Source: Variovorax paradoxus B4 (GTDB taxonomy: Bacteria; Pseudomonadota; Gammaproteobacteria; Burkholderiales; Burkholderiaceae_C). Taken from it: a stretch of DNA of 64,000 nt. The notes below the pieces were generated by a model. It saw nothing but the letters and a program-made list of their open reading frames with translations, did no database searches and was not told the origin of the DNA. Made by a program: the position numbers and the translations under genes. The stretch spans positions 1,984,001 through 2,048,000 of the forward strand of contig NC_022247.1 in the NCBI RefSeq assembly GCF_000463015.1, in the 5' to 3' direction. Shown here one piece after another: positions 25,571 to 34,154 of the stretch (its first letter is position 1; every line of letters starts with the position of its first letter).

Positions 25571-27481
25571 ATGTTTGATTTCTTCCGCAGGTACAACAAG
25601 ATCGTCATGATTTTCTTGTTCTTGCTGATCATTCCCTCGTTCGTCCTCTTTGGCGTGGATCGCTATCAGGGCTCCGGCGGCGAAGTGAAGGTAGCGCGGG
25701 TCGACGGCCAGGCCATCACCCGGCCCGAGTGGGATGCACAGCACCGCCTCGAAACCGACCGCATCCGCCAGCAATCGCCCAACGTCGATCCGACGCTGCT
25801 CGAATCCGACGTGATGCGCTATGCCACGCTGGAGCGCATGGTGCGCGATCGCGTGCTGGCCGCTGCGGCAGCCAAGGCCAACGTGACGATCTCCGAAGAG
25901 CGGCTGTCACGGATCTTTGCGCAGGACACGGGTCTTGCGGCGTTCCGCACGCCGGACGGCAAGTTCGACCGCGAGAGCTTCCAGCGCGTCACCGGGCGCA
26001 CTCCGGAGCAGTACGAGGCGTCGATGCGCGCCGAACTGGCCACGCAGCAGATGCTGCTGGGCATCTCGGGCACGGCGTTCACGCCGCCCGCGCTGGCTGC
26101 GGCAACCATCAATGCCTTCTACGACCGCCGCGAGATCCAGGTCGCGCGCTTCAGCCCCGAGAGCTTCGCGTCGAAGGTGACGGTCAGCGATGCCGACGTC
26201 GAAACCTACTACAAGGACCATGCGGCGCAGTTCCAGGCTCCCGAGCAGGCCAGCATCGAATACCTCGTGCTCGACCTCGAGGCGGCCAAGAAGAACATCT
26301 CGGTGAACGAGGCCGATCTCAAGAGCTACTACGAACAGAACACGGCGCGCTTCGGCGCCAAGGAAGAGCGTCGCGCCAGCCACATCCTGATCACCGCGCC
26401 GGCGAGCGCATCGGCAGCCGACCGCGCCAAAGCCAAGGCCAAGGCGGAGCAGTTGCTCGCCGAAGTGAAGAAGGCGCCCGCCACCTTCGCCGACGTCGCG
26501 CGCAAGAATTCGCAAGATCCCGGATCGGCGGAGAAGGGCGGCGACCTCGACTTCGTGACGCGCGGCGCGATGGTCAAGCCTTTCGAAGACGCGATGTTCG
26601 CGCTCAAGAAGGGTGACATCAGCGACGTGGTCGAGACCGAGTTCGGCTATCACATCATTCGCCTCGCCGACATCAAGCCGGCCGTGGTGCCGCCTTTCGA
26701 GCAGGTGCGCGCCACCATCGAAAACGAGGTTCGCGCGCAGCAGGCGACGCAGGAATTCGCGAAGGCCGCGGAGACCTTCACCGATGCGGTCTACCAGCAG
26801 CCCGACAGCCTCAAGCCGGCGGCAGAAAAACTGAAGCTCACGATCCAGACGGCAAGCAGCGTCGCACGCACCCCGGCCCCGGGTGCCACCGGCGTGCTGG
26901 CGAACCGCAATTTCCTGAGCGCGCTGTTCGCGGCCGATTCGCTGGACCGCAAGCAGAACACCGAAGCGATCGAAGTCGGTTCCAACCAGCTCGCGGCAGG
27001 CCGCGTGACGCAGTACACGCCCGCGCATCCGATGCCCCTGGCCGAAGTCAAGGACAAGATCCGCGCGCAGCTCGTCACCGAGCGTGCCGCCGTCATGGCC
27101 AAGGCAGAGGGCGAAGCCAAGCTCGCCGCCTGGACCGCCAAGGCCGACGGCGCCACCTTCGGCGCGCCGGTCACGGTTTCGCGGCGCGAAGCGCAGGCCC
27201 AGCCCATTGCGGTCATCGACGCCGCGCTGCGCGCCGATGCGGCCAAGCTGCCCGCGCTGGTGGGCGTGGATCTGGGCACGCAAGGCTATGCGGTGGTTCG
27301 CGTGACCAAGGTCGTTCCGCGCACGCCGTCGACGCCCGAGCAAACGCAGCAGGAGAACGCGCAGGTCGGCCAGTCGGTGACCGCGGCGGAAGAAGTTGCG
27401 TACTACAACCTGCTGAAGGAACGCTTCAAGGCCGAGATCATCGTGCCGAAGCCAGCGGATACGCTGCCTGTGGCCCGCTGA
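25571..27481 (+). CDS. ppiD: Membrane-anchored periplasmic folding chaperone PpiD (SurA/PpiD family)
   Basis: Inner-membrane-anchored periplasmic chaperone/peptidyl-prolyl isomerase near the Sec translocon. 636 residues. A single N-terminal anchor ([20 protein letters not shown], about 10-29) is followed by a SurA-N-like domain (about 36-220) and a parvulin domain near 265-370, with [29 protein letters not shown] and [11 protein letters not shown]-terminal region includes a second degenerate PPIase-like part. It sits downstream of hupB and tRNA-Val as in E. coli and relatives, but behind a terminator, so it probably has its own promoter. Confidence 0.95.
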   Translation: MFDFFRRYNKIVMIFLFLLIIPSFVLFGVDRYQGSGGEVKVARVDGQAITRPEWDAQHRLETDRIRQQSPNVDPTLLESDVMRYATLERMVRDRVLAAAAAKANVTISEERLSRIFAQDTGLAAFRTPDGKFDRESFQRVTGRTPEQYEASMRAELATQQMLLGISGTAFTPPALAAATINAFYDRREIQVARFSPESFASKVTVSDADVETYYKDHAAQFQAPEQASIEYLVLDLEAAKKNISVNEADLKSYYEQNTARFGAKEERRASHILITAPASASAADRAKAKAKAEQLLAEVKKAPATFADVARKNSQDPGSAEKGGDLDFVTRGAMVKPFEDAMFALKKGDISDVVETEFGYHIIRLADIKPAVVPPFEQVRATIENEVRAQQATQEFAKAAETFTDAVYQQPDSLKPAAEKLKLTIQTASSVARTPAPGATGVLANRNFLSALFAADSLDRKQNTEAIEVGSNQLAAGRVTQYTPAHPMPLAEVKDKIRAQLVTERAAVMAKAEGEAKLAAWTAKADGATFGAPVTVSRREAQAQPIAVIDAALRADAAKLPALVGVDLGTQGYAVVRVTKVVPRTPSTPEQTQQENAQVGQSVTAAEEVAYYNLLKERFKAEIIVPKPADTLPVAR

Positions 27482-27554
27482 CCTGGGCCTGATGCGCACC
27501 GTGTCGCGTCCGGGTCAGCAGCCAGGACGCGGCCGCGTATTTCGTCGCACGTGG

Positions 27555-27577
27555 GACAAGCTCAAGGTGCGCTTGTC
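27555..27577. promoter_or_regulatory. Inverted repeat GACAAGC-N9-GCTTGTC
   Basis: Perfect 7-bp arms with a nine-base spacer, three bases upstream of the -10-like CAGAAT of the phosphatase gene. It occupies the expected -35 region, so it may be an operator. Not assigned to a regulator. Confidence 0.35.
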
Positions 27578-27579
27578 GC

Positions 27580-27585
27580 CAGAAT
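27580..27585 (+). promoter_or_regulatory. -10-like hexamer CAGAAT, 7 nt before the phosphatase ATG
   Basis: CAGAAT ends seven bases before ATG 27593 without a Shine-Dalgarno sequence, the same spacing seen before uvrC and the deacetylase-like gene. Confidence 0.4.
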
Positions 27586-27592
27586 CCCGTAC

Positions 27593-28267
27593 ATGGGAAC
27601 CCTCTATCTCGTGCGCCACGGGCAGGCCAGTTTCGGCGCTGCCGACTATGACAACCTGAGCGAGCTCGGGCACAGGCAGTCCGTGCGCCTCGGCGAATAC
27701 TGGCGGGAGCGCGGCATGCATTTCGATGCCGTGATCACCGGCACCCTGAAGCGCCATCGCCAGACCTGGGAAGGCATTGCCGAGGGGCTCGCGCTGAAGC
27801 GCGACGATGTGCTCCCATGGCCCGGGCTCAACGAGTACGACAGCGAAGCGGTCATTGCCACCATTCACGAAGGCAAGCTCGAAAAGCCCGATTCGCCCGA
27901 GATGTACCGGCACCACTTCCGCCTCTTGCGCGATGGGCTCGGCGCCTGGATGCAGGGCCGGACCCAGCCTGTCGGCATGCCGAGCTATGTCGACTTCCTG
28001 GCGGGCGTGACGACGGCGCTCGACCATGTGCGCGACCGCCACCACGGTGCCAAGGTGCTGGTGGTGTCGAGCGGCGGACCTATCAGCACGGCTGTCGGCC
28101 ATGTGCTGGGTACGAGCCCCGAAACGACGATCGAACTGAATCTGCGCATCCGGAACACCGCGGTGACGGAGTTTGCCTTCACGCCCAAGCGGCACATGCT
28201 CGTCACGTACAACACGCTGCCGCACCTGGACGCCCCGGCCTACGAGAGCTGGGTCACCTACGCCTGA
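27593..28267 (+). CDS. Histidine phosphatase family protein (phosphoglycerate mutase-like)
   Basis: Histidine-phosphatase superfamily, 224 residues. The catalytic motif LVRHGQASFG lies near 6-15 (His9 is the phosphohistidine). TGTLKRHRQT supplies the second conserved Arg, the acid/base Glu is in LNEYDSEA, and the second His may lie in VVSSGGPIS, where canonical members have SHGG. Here Ser-Gly-Gly replaces Ser-His-Gly, so activity may be altered. An upstream ATG at 27551 adds 14 residues unlike the family; ATG 27593 gives the canonical start. Substrate unknown. Confidence 0.85.
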   Translation: MGTLYLVRHGQASFGAADYDNLSELGHRQSVRLGEYWRERGMHFDAVITGTLKRHRQTWEGIAEGLALKRDDVLPWPGLNEYDSEAVIATIHEGKLEKPDSPEMYRHHFRLLRDGLGAWMQGRTQPVGMPSYVDFLAGVTTALDHVRDRHHGAKVLVVSSGGPISTAVGHVLGTSPETTIELNLRIRNTAVTEFAFTPKRHMLVTYNTLPHLDAPAYESWVTYA

Positions 28268-28294
28268 AGCAGCGGTGCCGCAAAGGCGGTGACC

Positions 28295-28627
28295 TCAGGC
28301 CTGCCAGACGCCGTAGCCGCTCTTGCGCAGCGCGATGCCGAGCTCGACCTCCATCGAGCGCGCATCTTCGTAGCTCATCGGGTTGTAGCGTTCGTAGAGG
28401 GCAGGCAGCAGCCTGAGGCCGAAGGCCTGCACGAAGCTGTTGGCCTGGATGCCGGCCTTGTGCTTGTCGAAGCGGATGTCGGGGTCGAGCCCGGTCATTC
28501 CCACATAGACGAAGGGCTTGCCGAGCTGGTAGTCGGGGTTGGCCCGCCTGAACCGGCCATGGTTCCAGACGCGGTCATCGAGTTCGACCACGTAGACGTG
28601 ATGCCTGGCCCGTGGTTTGCGCGGCAT
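28295..28627 (-). CDS. Small GIY-YIG-like protein
   Basis: 110-residue protein resembling a minimal, stand-alone GIY-YIG nuclease domain. HHVYVVELD (residues 9-17) takes the GIY position and PFVYVGMTGLDPDIRFDKHK (38-57) the YIG position, with an Arg (RFDKHKAG) and a late acidic segment (ARSMEVELGIALRKSGYGVW) where the metal-binding Glu is expected. The central Gly-Ile-Tyr is degenerate, so nuclease activity is not certain. It ends close to the convergent phosphatase gene and is 21 bases upstream of the YmgE-like stop on the same strand. Confidence 0.7.
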   Translation of the reverse strand: MPRKPRARHHVYVVELDDRVWNHGRFRRANPDYQLGKPFVYVGMTGLDPDIRFDKHKAGIQANSFVQAFGLRLLPALYERYNPMSYEDARSMEVELGIALRKSGYGVWQA

Positions 28628-28648
28628 CGGTGCGCATCGCCAGCCGGG

Positions 28649-28897
28649 TCAGCCCTTGCGCTTGATCAGGCCGTACAGGATCAGCAGCACGATCGCGCCG
28701 AGTACCGACGCAATGAAGCCCGCACCCTGGCCCGCGGTGTACCAGCCGAGTGCCTGGCCGACATAGGTCACGATCAAGGAGCCCGCAACGCCGATCAGCG
28801 TGGTCACGATGAAGCCCGCGGAATCGTCGCCCGGCTTGACGGCCCGCGCCACGAGACCCACGATGAACCCGATCAGGATGGTCCAGACGATGCTCAT
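28649..28897 (-). CDS. GlsB/YeaQ/YmgE-family membrane stress protein
   Basis: 82-residue inner-membrane protein with three hydrophobic segments: MSIVWTILIGFIVGLVARAV, GFIVTTLIGVAGSLIVTYVG and FIASVLGAIVLLILYGLIKR. The motif ARAVKPGDD is typical of the transglycosylase-associated/YeaQ family. It is usually induced under envelope or acid stress; molecular role unknown. Start ATG 28897 has AAGGAATT upstream. The longer open frame upstream overlaps the YbhB gene on the other strand and is rejected. Confidence 0.9.
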   Translation of the reverse strand: MSIVWTILIGFIVGLVARAVKPGDDSAGFIVTTLIGVAGSLIVTYVGQALGWYTAGQGAGFIASVLGAIVLLILYGLIKRKG

Positions 28898-29116
28898 GAA
28901 GAAATTCCTTTGGCGGTGAAGTGGAAGGTGGAGGCCACGGGCGAAAAGCGCGAACCGTCGATGCAAACGGCGCTCATGATAGCGGAGCAACACTGGCGCG
29001 AACCCCCTTGTAAAGCACATCGGGCTCGAAGTTCGAGAACTTTGGCGCAGACTGCCATGTCGTGGTTGCTGCAGCGTCCTACAGGGTGTTTCGCGGCACA
29101 GCGCTATACCGGAGCC

Positions 29117-29749
29117 ATGCTGGAAAAATTGCCTGAAGTCATCGGCCATGCGCTGCAGGGGATGCGCGCGGGCCTGGACAAGATCGTCTTCAATGCGCTG
29201 GGTATGCGGCAGGGCATGGCGTCGATTGCCTTGAGCAGCGTCGCTTTCGTGGACCACGCGCCATTGCCGTCGCGCTATACGGCCGATGGCGAGGGCCTGT
29301 CGCCGCCGCTGCAATGGGCCGATCTTCCGGCTGGCACCGAATCGCTGGTGCTGCTGGTCGAGGACGCCGATTCTCCGACGCCGAATCCGCTCGTGCACGC
29401 GATCGTCGTCGGGCTGCGGCCGAATGAAGGCAAGCTGGATGAAGCGGCTATTCCGAGCCGCGACAACGGCGGTGCTGCCGGCCTGCATGTGGGACGCAAT
29501 TCCGGACTGCAGGCCGCCTGGCTACCCCCTGATCCGCCCCCGGGACACGGCACGCACCGCTACGCCTTTCAGTTGTTTGCGCTCGAGAACACGCCCGTGT
29601 TTTCCGCCGCACCCGGTCGGGACGAGATATTCGACGCCCTGCGCGAGCACGCGCTTGCCAGTGGCCTGCTGATCGGCACCTGCGAAAGGCCGGACGGTTC
29701 GATCAAGATCAAGGAAGCAGCCCCGGCCGGCCCCCTGGCAACGGGCTGA
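29117..29749 (+). CDS. YbhB/YbcL-family (Raf kinase inhibitor/PEBP-like) protein
   Basis: Phosphatidylethanolamine-binding-protein fold, 210 residues. It has YTADGEGLSPPLQWADLPAG, the ligand-pocket motif LLVEDADSPTPNPLVHAIVV and PPPGHGTHRYAFQLFAL. It carries an N-terminal extension of about 33 residues before MASIALSS compared with E. coli YbhB. No signal peptide is evident. A -10-like TATACC ends six bases before the ATG, echoing the leaderless pattern elsewhere. Function unknown; relatives bind small anionic ligands. The next feature is tRNA-His. Confidence 0.88.
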   Translation: MLEKLPEVIGHALQGMRAGLDKIVFNALGMRQGMASIALSSVAFVDHAPLPSRYTADGEGLSPPLQWADLPAGTESLVLLVEDADSPTPNPLVHAIVVGLRPNEGKLDEAAIPSRDNGGAAGLHVGRNSGLQAAWLPPDPPPGHGTHRYAFQLFALENTPVFSAAPGRDEIFDALREHALASGLLIGTCERPDGSIKIKEAAPAGPLATG

Positions 29750-29823
29750 GAAGAATTTCAAGCCCATGCGCATGCCACGGTGGCGAAAACCGGGGTTTTT
29801 GCCGCTACAATTCGAGGCTCTGC

Positions 29824-29900
29824 GGTGGCTGTAGCTCAGCTGGTAGAGTCCCAGATTGTGATTCTGGTCGTCGTGGGTTCGAGTCCCATCAGCCACCCCA
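29824..29900 (+). tRNA. tRNA-His (GUG)
   Basis: Full cloverleaf with acceptor GTGGCTG/CAGCCAC, anticodon loop ATTGTGATT (anticodon GTG), T-arm GTGGG-TTCGAGT-CCCAT and encoded CCA. The extra 5' G at 29824 pairs with discriminator C at 29897, the identity element of histidine tRNA. A -10-like TACAAT is at 29806-29811. Confidence 0.98.
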
Positions 29901-30103
29901 AAATTCTTTCCCCGACTGCTATTGCGCAATAGCGTCCACGGGAACACAGCGCCGGGCCAGTCCCGGCGTTGTCATTTCCGGCTCCTGCGGCCGGCGCAGC
30001 ACTCTTCCTTTGGTTTCATAAAAAGCGTCCAAACCGGTGCGCACTGCATTGTGCGCTGCCGCAAACCTGTACGTGCCGGGCCATTTTTCTCGGGACGGCC
30101 TGC

Positions 30104-30131
30104 TTGTAATAAATTGGAATTGAATTAAAAT
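30104..30131 (+). promoter_or_regulatory. Probable sigma-70 promoter of the H-NS-like gene
   Basis: TTGTAA at 30104-30109 and TAAAAT at 30126-30131 are separated by 16 bases. The surrounding 60 bases are far richer in A+T than the rest of the window, as expected for a promoter that H-NS could itself bind. The start codon follows 32 bases later. Confidence 0.6.
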
Positions 30132-30163
30132 CCGCCCCGTTCCCAATTTTCAGGAGTCCAACA

Positions 30164-30508
30164 ATGGCTTCGACCCTTGCCGATATCAATTCCCAGATCA
30201 AGAAGTACGACGAGCAGATTGCGCAATTGCGCAAGCAGGCCGAAGACCTTCGCAACCAAGAGCGCGCGGGCGTGATTGAAGACGTGCGCAGGAAGATCGC
30301 CGAATACGGTTTGACGGCTTCCGATCTGAAACTCAGCGCACGCGGCGGCTCGGTCAAGCGCAGCGCCGGGGTTCCCGCGGTCAAGGCAGCAGCCAAATAC
30401 CGCGGCCCAACCGGCGAAACCTGGTCTGGTGGCCGCGGCCGCAAGCCACGTTGGGTGACCGAGGCGCTGGCCGCGGGCAAGTCGCTTTCCGAGTTCGAGA
30501 TCAAGTAA
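30164..30508 (+). CDS. H-NS family nucleoid protein
   Basis: Nucleoid-associated silencer of the H-NS/BpH3 type, 114 residues. Residues 5-55 form the oligomerisation coiled coil (IKKYDEQIAQLRKQAEDLRN). A basic linker rich in Lys/Ala (about 56-78) leads to the C-terminal DNA-binding domain with YRGPTGETWSGGRGRKPRW, where the GRGRKP loop contacts the minor groove. CAGGAG precedes the ATG. A strong terminator follows. AT-rich DNA upstream suggests autoregulation (inference). Confidence 0.93.
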   Translation: MASTLADINSQIKKYDEQIAQLRKQAEDLRNQERAGVIEDVRRKIAEYGLTASDLKLSARGGSVKRSAGVPAVKAAAKYRGPTGETWSGGRGRKPRWVTEALAAGKSLSEFEIK

Positions 30509-30532
30509 GCTCCCGAGAAGGCCACAGGCCAA

Positions 30533-30567
30533 TAAAAAAAGCCCGCGAATGCGGGCTTTTTTTATTG
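30533..30567. terminator. Bidirectional terminator between the H-NS-like gene and quinone reductase
   Basis: Stem AAAAAAAGCCCGC/GCGGGCTTTTTTT with loop GAAT; A-run and T-run on either side make it efficient on both strands of this convergent pair. Confidence 0.92.
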
Positions 30568-30595
30568 GGTGCGAATCCGGGCAAACCCGGTGCGC

Positions 30596-31582
30596 TCAGT
30601 TCACCATCACGAGTTTTCCTTTGACGCCGCGCGATCCCATGTGGGCATAGGCAGCTTTCAATTGTGACATCTGCATCGTGCTGTCGATCACGGGCTTGAT
30701 CTTTCCCTGTCCGTACCACTGCGCCAATTCGGCCATCATTTGTGCATTGGCCTTGGGCTCGCGCTTGGCGAAATCGCCCCAGAACACGCCGACCAGGGAG
30801 GCGCCTTTCAACAACGTCAGGTTCAATGGCAGCGATGGAATCGGCCCGGAGGCAAAGCCGACCACCAAATAGCGTCCGCGCCACGCAATCGAGCGAAATG
30901 CCGGCTCGGCGAAATCACCGCCCACCGGGTCGTAAATGACATCGGGGCCTTTGCCGTCGGTGGCGGCCTTGATGGCGTCGCGAAAACCGCCTGGAAGCGC
31001 ATGCGTCGTGTAGTTGATCGTGGCGTCGGCGCCAATGGAGCGGCAGAGTTCGCATTTCTCGTCGGTAGACGCCGCCGCAATCACTTTTGCGCCTGCTGCC
31101 TTTGCGATTTGTATCGCGGCGGTGCCCACCCCGCCCGCGGCACCGAGCACGAGCACGGTTTCTCCGGCCTTGAGCTGTGCGCGATCCATCAGCGCATGCC
31201 ACGACGTGGCATAGATCATGATGAACGCCGCCGCATCGACATGGCCAAAGCCCTCGGGCAGCGGCATGCAGAGCGCTGCCGGTGCCAGCGTGTGGGTTGC
31301 AAATCCGCCCGTGCCCGAGAGGCACGCCACGTTCTGGCCGACCTTCAGGTGGGTGACGCCTTCGCCTACCGCCTGAATGACGCCGGCGTATTCCGAACCG
31401 GGCACGAACGGCAGCGGCGGCTTGATCTGGTATTTGTTCTGCACGATCAGCAGATCGGGAAAGTTGAGGCTGGCCGCCCTGATTTCGATCAGCACCTGGC
31501 CCGGACCCGGCGCCGGCGTCGGCAGTTCCTTCCAGGTCAGCGCATCGACGCCGGTGGGGTTTTCGCAAAGCCATGCGTGCAT
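30596..31582 (-). CDS. NADPH:quinone oxidoreductase (zinc-free MDR family)
   Basis: Medium-chain dehydrogenase/reductase, 328 residues, of the quinone-oxidoreductase/zeta-crystallin type. The GroES-like half ends near 125, with NFPDLLIVQNKYQIKPPLPF and PGSEYAGVI. The NADPH site is LVLGAAGGVGTAAIQIAKAAGAKV, followed by the typical YDPVGGDF. The zinc-ligand cysteines of alcohol dehydrogenases are absent. It is monocistronic and divergent from surE with a 128-base gap. Substrate (quinones, enals or acryloyl-CoA-like compounds) not resolvable. Confidence 0.92.
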   Translation of the reverse strand: MHAWLCENPTGVDALTWKELPTPAPGPGQVLIEIRAASLNFPDLLIVQNKYQIKPPLPFVPGSEYAGVIQAVGEGVTHLKVGQNVACLSGTGGFATHTLAPAALCMPLPEGFGHVDAAAFIMIYATSWHALMDRAQLKAGETVLVLGAAGGVGTAAIQIAKAAGAKVIAAASTDEKCELCRSIGADATINYTTHALPGGFRDAIKAATDGKGPDVIYDPVGGDFAEPAFRSIAWRGRYLVVGFASGPIPSLPLNLTLLKGASLVGVFWGDFAKREPKANAQMMAELAQWYGQGKIKPVIDSTMQMSQLKAAYAHMGSRGVKGKLVMVN

Positions 31583-31710
31583 GCTCGGGTCTCCTTTGAA
31601 TCAGTCGTGTGTGGGCAATGAATGCGAGGCGATGATAGGGGGCGCGGCGGGGCGGCGTTGTCCCTGCTGCGACGCACGCGGCGCCTACAATCCGGGCACT
31701 GAAAAGCACC

Positions 31711-32469
31711 ATGAAGATACTTATTTCCAACGACGATGGTTTTCAGGCGCCGGGCATCGTCGCATTGCACGACGCATTGAAAGACATCGCGGACGTCGAG
31801 GTGGTTGCGCCGGAGCACAACAACAGCGCCAAGTCGAATGCCCTCACGCTGGCGGCGCCGCTCTACGTGCACAAGGCGCACAACGGTTTTCGCTATGTGA
31901 CGGGCACGCCGGCCGATTGCGTTCACATCGCGCTCAAGGGGCTGCTCGACTACCGGCCCGACCTGGTGGTGTCCGGCATCAACAACGGCGCCAACATGGG
32001 CGACGACACCATCTACTCCGGCACCGTGGGTGCGGCGATGGAGGCCTATCTGTTCGGCATCCCGGCCATCGCGTTCTCGCAGATCGAGAAAGGCTGGGCG
32101 CACGTCGATGCGGCCGCGCAGGTGGCCCGGCGGCTGGTGCAGCAGATCGAGCGCGAGCGCATGCTGGATGGAGGCGCCTTCCTGCTCAACGTGAACGTTC
32201 CGAACCGGCCGCTCGAAGAGCTCAAGCCGATCAAGGTTTGCCGGCTGGGCCGCCGCCATGCCGCGGAGAAGGTCATCACGCAGGAAAGCCCGCGGGGCGA
32301 GACGATGTACTGGATTGCAGGTGCCGGAGGCGCCAAGGACAGCGGCGAAGGCACCGACTTCCATGCAACTGCCGCCGGCCACATTGCATTGACGCCGCTG
32401 CAGATCGACCTGACCGACCATGCCAACCTGGGCCAATGGCGCGAGACGGTTGCCCGTCTCGGTAATTGA
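31711..32469 (+). CDS. surE: 5'/3'-nucleotidase SurE
   Basis: Metal-dependent survival protein that hydrolyses nucleoside monophosphates, 252 residues. The metal-binding N-terminus is MKILISNDDGFQAPGI (Asp8, Asp9), with SNAL, the conserved TGTPADCVHIAL and the Asn of SGINNGANMGDDTIYSGTVG. It opens the surE-pcm-nlpD-rpoS stationary-phase operon typical of beta/gammaproteobacteria. A -10-like TACAAT is at 31686-31691, about 20 bases before the ATG. The stop is two bases before the pcm ATG. Confidence 0.97.
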   Translation: MKILISNDDGFQAPGIVALHDALKDIADVEVVAPEHNNSAKSNALTLAAPLYVHKAHNGFRYVTGTPADCVHIALKGLLDYRPDLVVSGINNGANMGDDTIYSGTVGAAMEAYLFGIPAIAFSQIEKGWAHVDAAAQVARRLVQQIERERMLDGGAFLLNVNVPNRPLEELKPIKVCRLGRRHAAEKVITQESPRGETMYWIAGAGGAKDSGEGTDFHATAAGHIALTPLQIDLTDHANLGQWRETVARLGN

Positions 32470-32471
32470 GC

Positions 32472-33245
32472 ATGGCCACGCAACGGCCTGGATTTCCGGT
32501 TCGCCTGACACCCACCGCCTCGGCCGCCACACGCGGGCGCCTGCCCGCAGTGCCTGCCAAGCCGATGGTGCCGACCACGCCTTCGATGGCCTCCGACGCC
32601 GTGCGGGCGCGCATGGTGCAGAAGCTCGCTGCCCAAGGCATTGCCGATCCGCGCGTGCTGCGCGCGCTGAGCGCAGTCGAGCGGCATCGCTTCGTCGACA
32701 GCGCGCTCGTCAACCAGGCGTATGAAGACACGAGCCTGCCCATCGGGCTGGGCCAGACCATCTCGAAGCCGAGCGTGGTGGCCCGCATGATCGAGCTCCT
32801 GCTGGGCGCGCCCGCGCTGGCCGGAAAGCCGCAGGACCGTCTCGGCCGCGTGCTGGAAATCGGCACCGGCTGCGGCTACCAGGCCGCGGTGCTGAACCAC
32901 GTGGCCACGGAGGTCTACAGCATCGAGCGCCTGCGCGGACTGCACGAGCGCGCGCGCGCCAACCTGCGGCACTTCCGGCTGGCCACGGTTCATCTGATGC
33001 TGGGCGACGGCATGGTCGGCTATGCCAAGGGGGCTCCCTATGCCGGCATCATCGCCGCGGCAGGCGGCGAAGCGGTGCCGCAGGCCTGGATCGAACAACT
33101 CGCCATCGGCGGGCGCATCGTGGCGCCCACCCATTCGGCGGGCGGCGGGCAGGCGCTCGTCGTCATCGATAAAACCGCCCGTGGACTCGAGCGCCGCATT
33201 CTTGAGGCGGTTCACTTTGTCCCCCTAAAATCGGGCATCGCTTGA
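32472..33245 (+). CDS. pcm: Protein-L-isoaspartate O-methyltransferase
   Basis: SAM-dependent repair enzyme that methylates isoaspartyl residues in damaged proteins, 257 residues. An N-terminal extension of about 45 residues, low complexity and Pro/Ala-rich, precedes the catalytic domain. The domain carries LPIGLGQTISKPSVVARM, the SAM motif VLEIGTGCGYQAAVLNHVA and IIAAAGGEAVP. ATG 32472 is chosen; an overlapping TTG at 32466 is also in frame. It lies two bases after surE and 11 bases before nlpD. The N-terminal extension distinguishes it from the about 208-residue E. coli enzyme. Confidence 0.94.
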   Translation: MATQRPGFPVRLTPTASAATRGRLPAVPAKPMVPTTPSMASDAVRARMVQKLAAQGIADPRVLRALSAVERHRFVDSALVNQAYEDTSLPIGLGQTISKPSVVARMIELLLGAPALAGKPQDRLGRVLEIGTGCGYQAAVLNHVATEVYSIERLRGLHERARANLRHFRLATVHLMLGDGMVGYAKGAPYAGIIAAAGGEAVPQAWIEQLAIGGRIVAPTHSAGGGQALVVIDKTARGLERRILEAVHFVPLKSGIA

Positions 33246-33256
33246 AGGAACAACAA

Positions 33257-34150
33257 ATGCAGGGTTTTGGCAATCGGAGTTGGTGCGCTGGTATCACGTT
33301 GGCAGTTGTGCTCGTGATCGCGGGCTGCGCCGCACCGCGAGGGCCGGCACCGGTCGAAGACCGCGGCACGATGACGCGTGCGCCCAATGCGGCACCCGGT
33401 GGCCCGCTCATCACCACCGACGCCTCGGGCAAGCCGCTTCCAGGCATCGAGAACTATGGCAAGCCGGGTTATTACGCAGTGCGGCCCGGCGACACGATCC
33501 GCCGCATCGGAAACGAAACAGGCCAGAGCTGGCAGAACATCGTTCGCTGGAACAATCTTGAAAATCCCGACCTGATCGAAGTCGGCCAGGTGCTGCGCGT
33601 GGTGCCGCCGGTGGGGCCGGCCACCGCTGTCGCAACCGCGCCTGCCCCTTCTTTCGAGGGTGCGGTGACCAAGCCCGTCACGCCGCCGTCGGTGGTGGTG
33701 CCCGCCGCGCCCGCGAGTGCCGCGGTCGGCAAGCCGCCGGTCACGGCGTCGCCGTCGGCGCCCGCAGCAAGCTCGGGCGACGAGGACCTCGGCTGGATCT
33801 GGCCGGCGCACGGCACGCTCCTCGCGGGGTTCGACGATGCCAAGAACAAGGGCTTCGACATCGGCGGCAAGGCGGGCGACGCCGTCCTCGCGGCTGCCGA
33901 CGGCCGCGTGGTCTATGCCGGCGCAGGTTTGCGCGGCTATGGCAACCTGATCATCCTGAAGCACAACAACACCTACCTCACGGCCTATGCGCACAACCAG
34001 ACGCTGCTCGTGAAGGAAGACCAGTCGGTGCAAAAGGGCCAGAAGATCGCCGAGATGGGCAACAGCGACGCTGACCGCGTCAAGCTGCATTTCGAAATCC
34101 GCCGCCAGGGCAAGCCTGTCGATCCGGCGCGCTACTTGCCGAGCCGGTAA
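33257..34150 (+). CDS. nlpD: NlpD-type lipoprotein, LysM and degenerate M23 (LytM) domains
   Basis: Outer-membrane lipoprotein that activates a cell-wall amidase at division (AmiC in E. coli). 297 residues. The lipobox VIAGC has acylated Cys24, followed by LysM (about 72-117, YYAVRPGDTIRRIGNETGQ), a Pro/Ala-rich linker and a C-terminal LytM domain (about 180-295). Zinc ligands are degenerate: the HxGxD motif is KGFDIGG and HxH is KLH, so it should be catalytically inactive like E. coli NlpD. ATG 33257 with GAAGGAA upstream is preferred over the in-frame TTG at 33242. Confidence 0.94.
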   Translation: MQGFGNRSWCAGITLAVVLVIAGCAAPRGPAPVEDRGTMTRAPNAAPGGPLITTDASGKPLPGIENYGKPGYYAVRPGDTIRRIGNETGQSWQNIVRWNNLENPDLIEVGQVLRVVPPVGPATAVATAPAPSFEGAVTKPVTPPSVVVPAAPASAAVGKPPVTASPSAPAASSGDEDLGWIWPAHGTLLAGFDDAKNKGFDIGGKAGDAVLAAADGRVVYAGAGLRGYGNLIILKHNNTYLTAYAHNQTLLVKEDQSVQKGQKIAEMGNSDADRVKLHFEIRRQGKPVDPARYLPSR

Positions 34151-34154
34151 TGCC

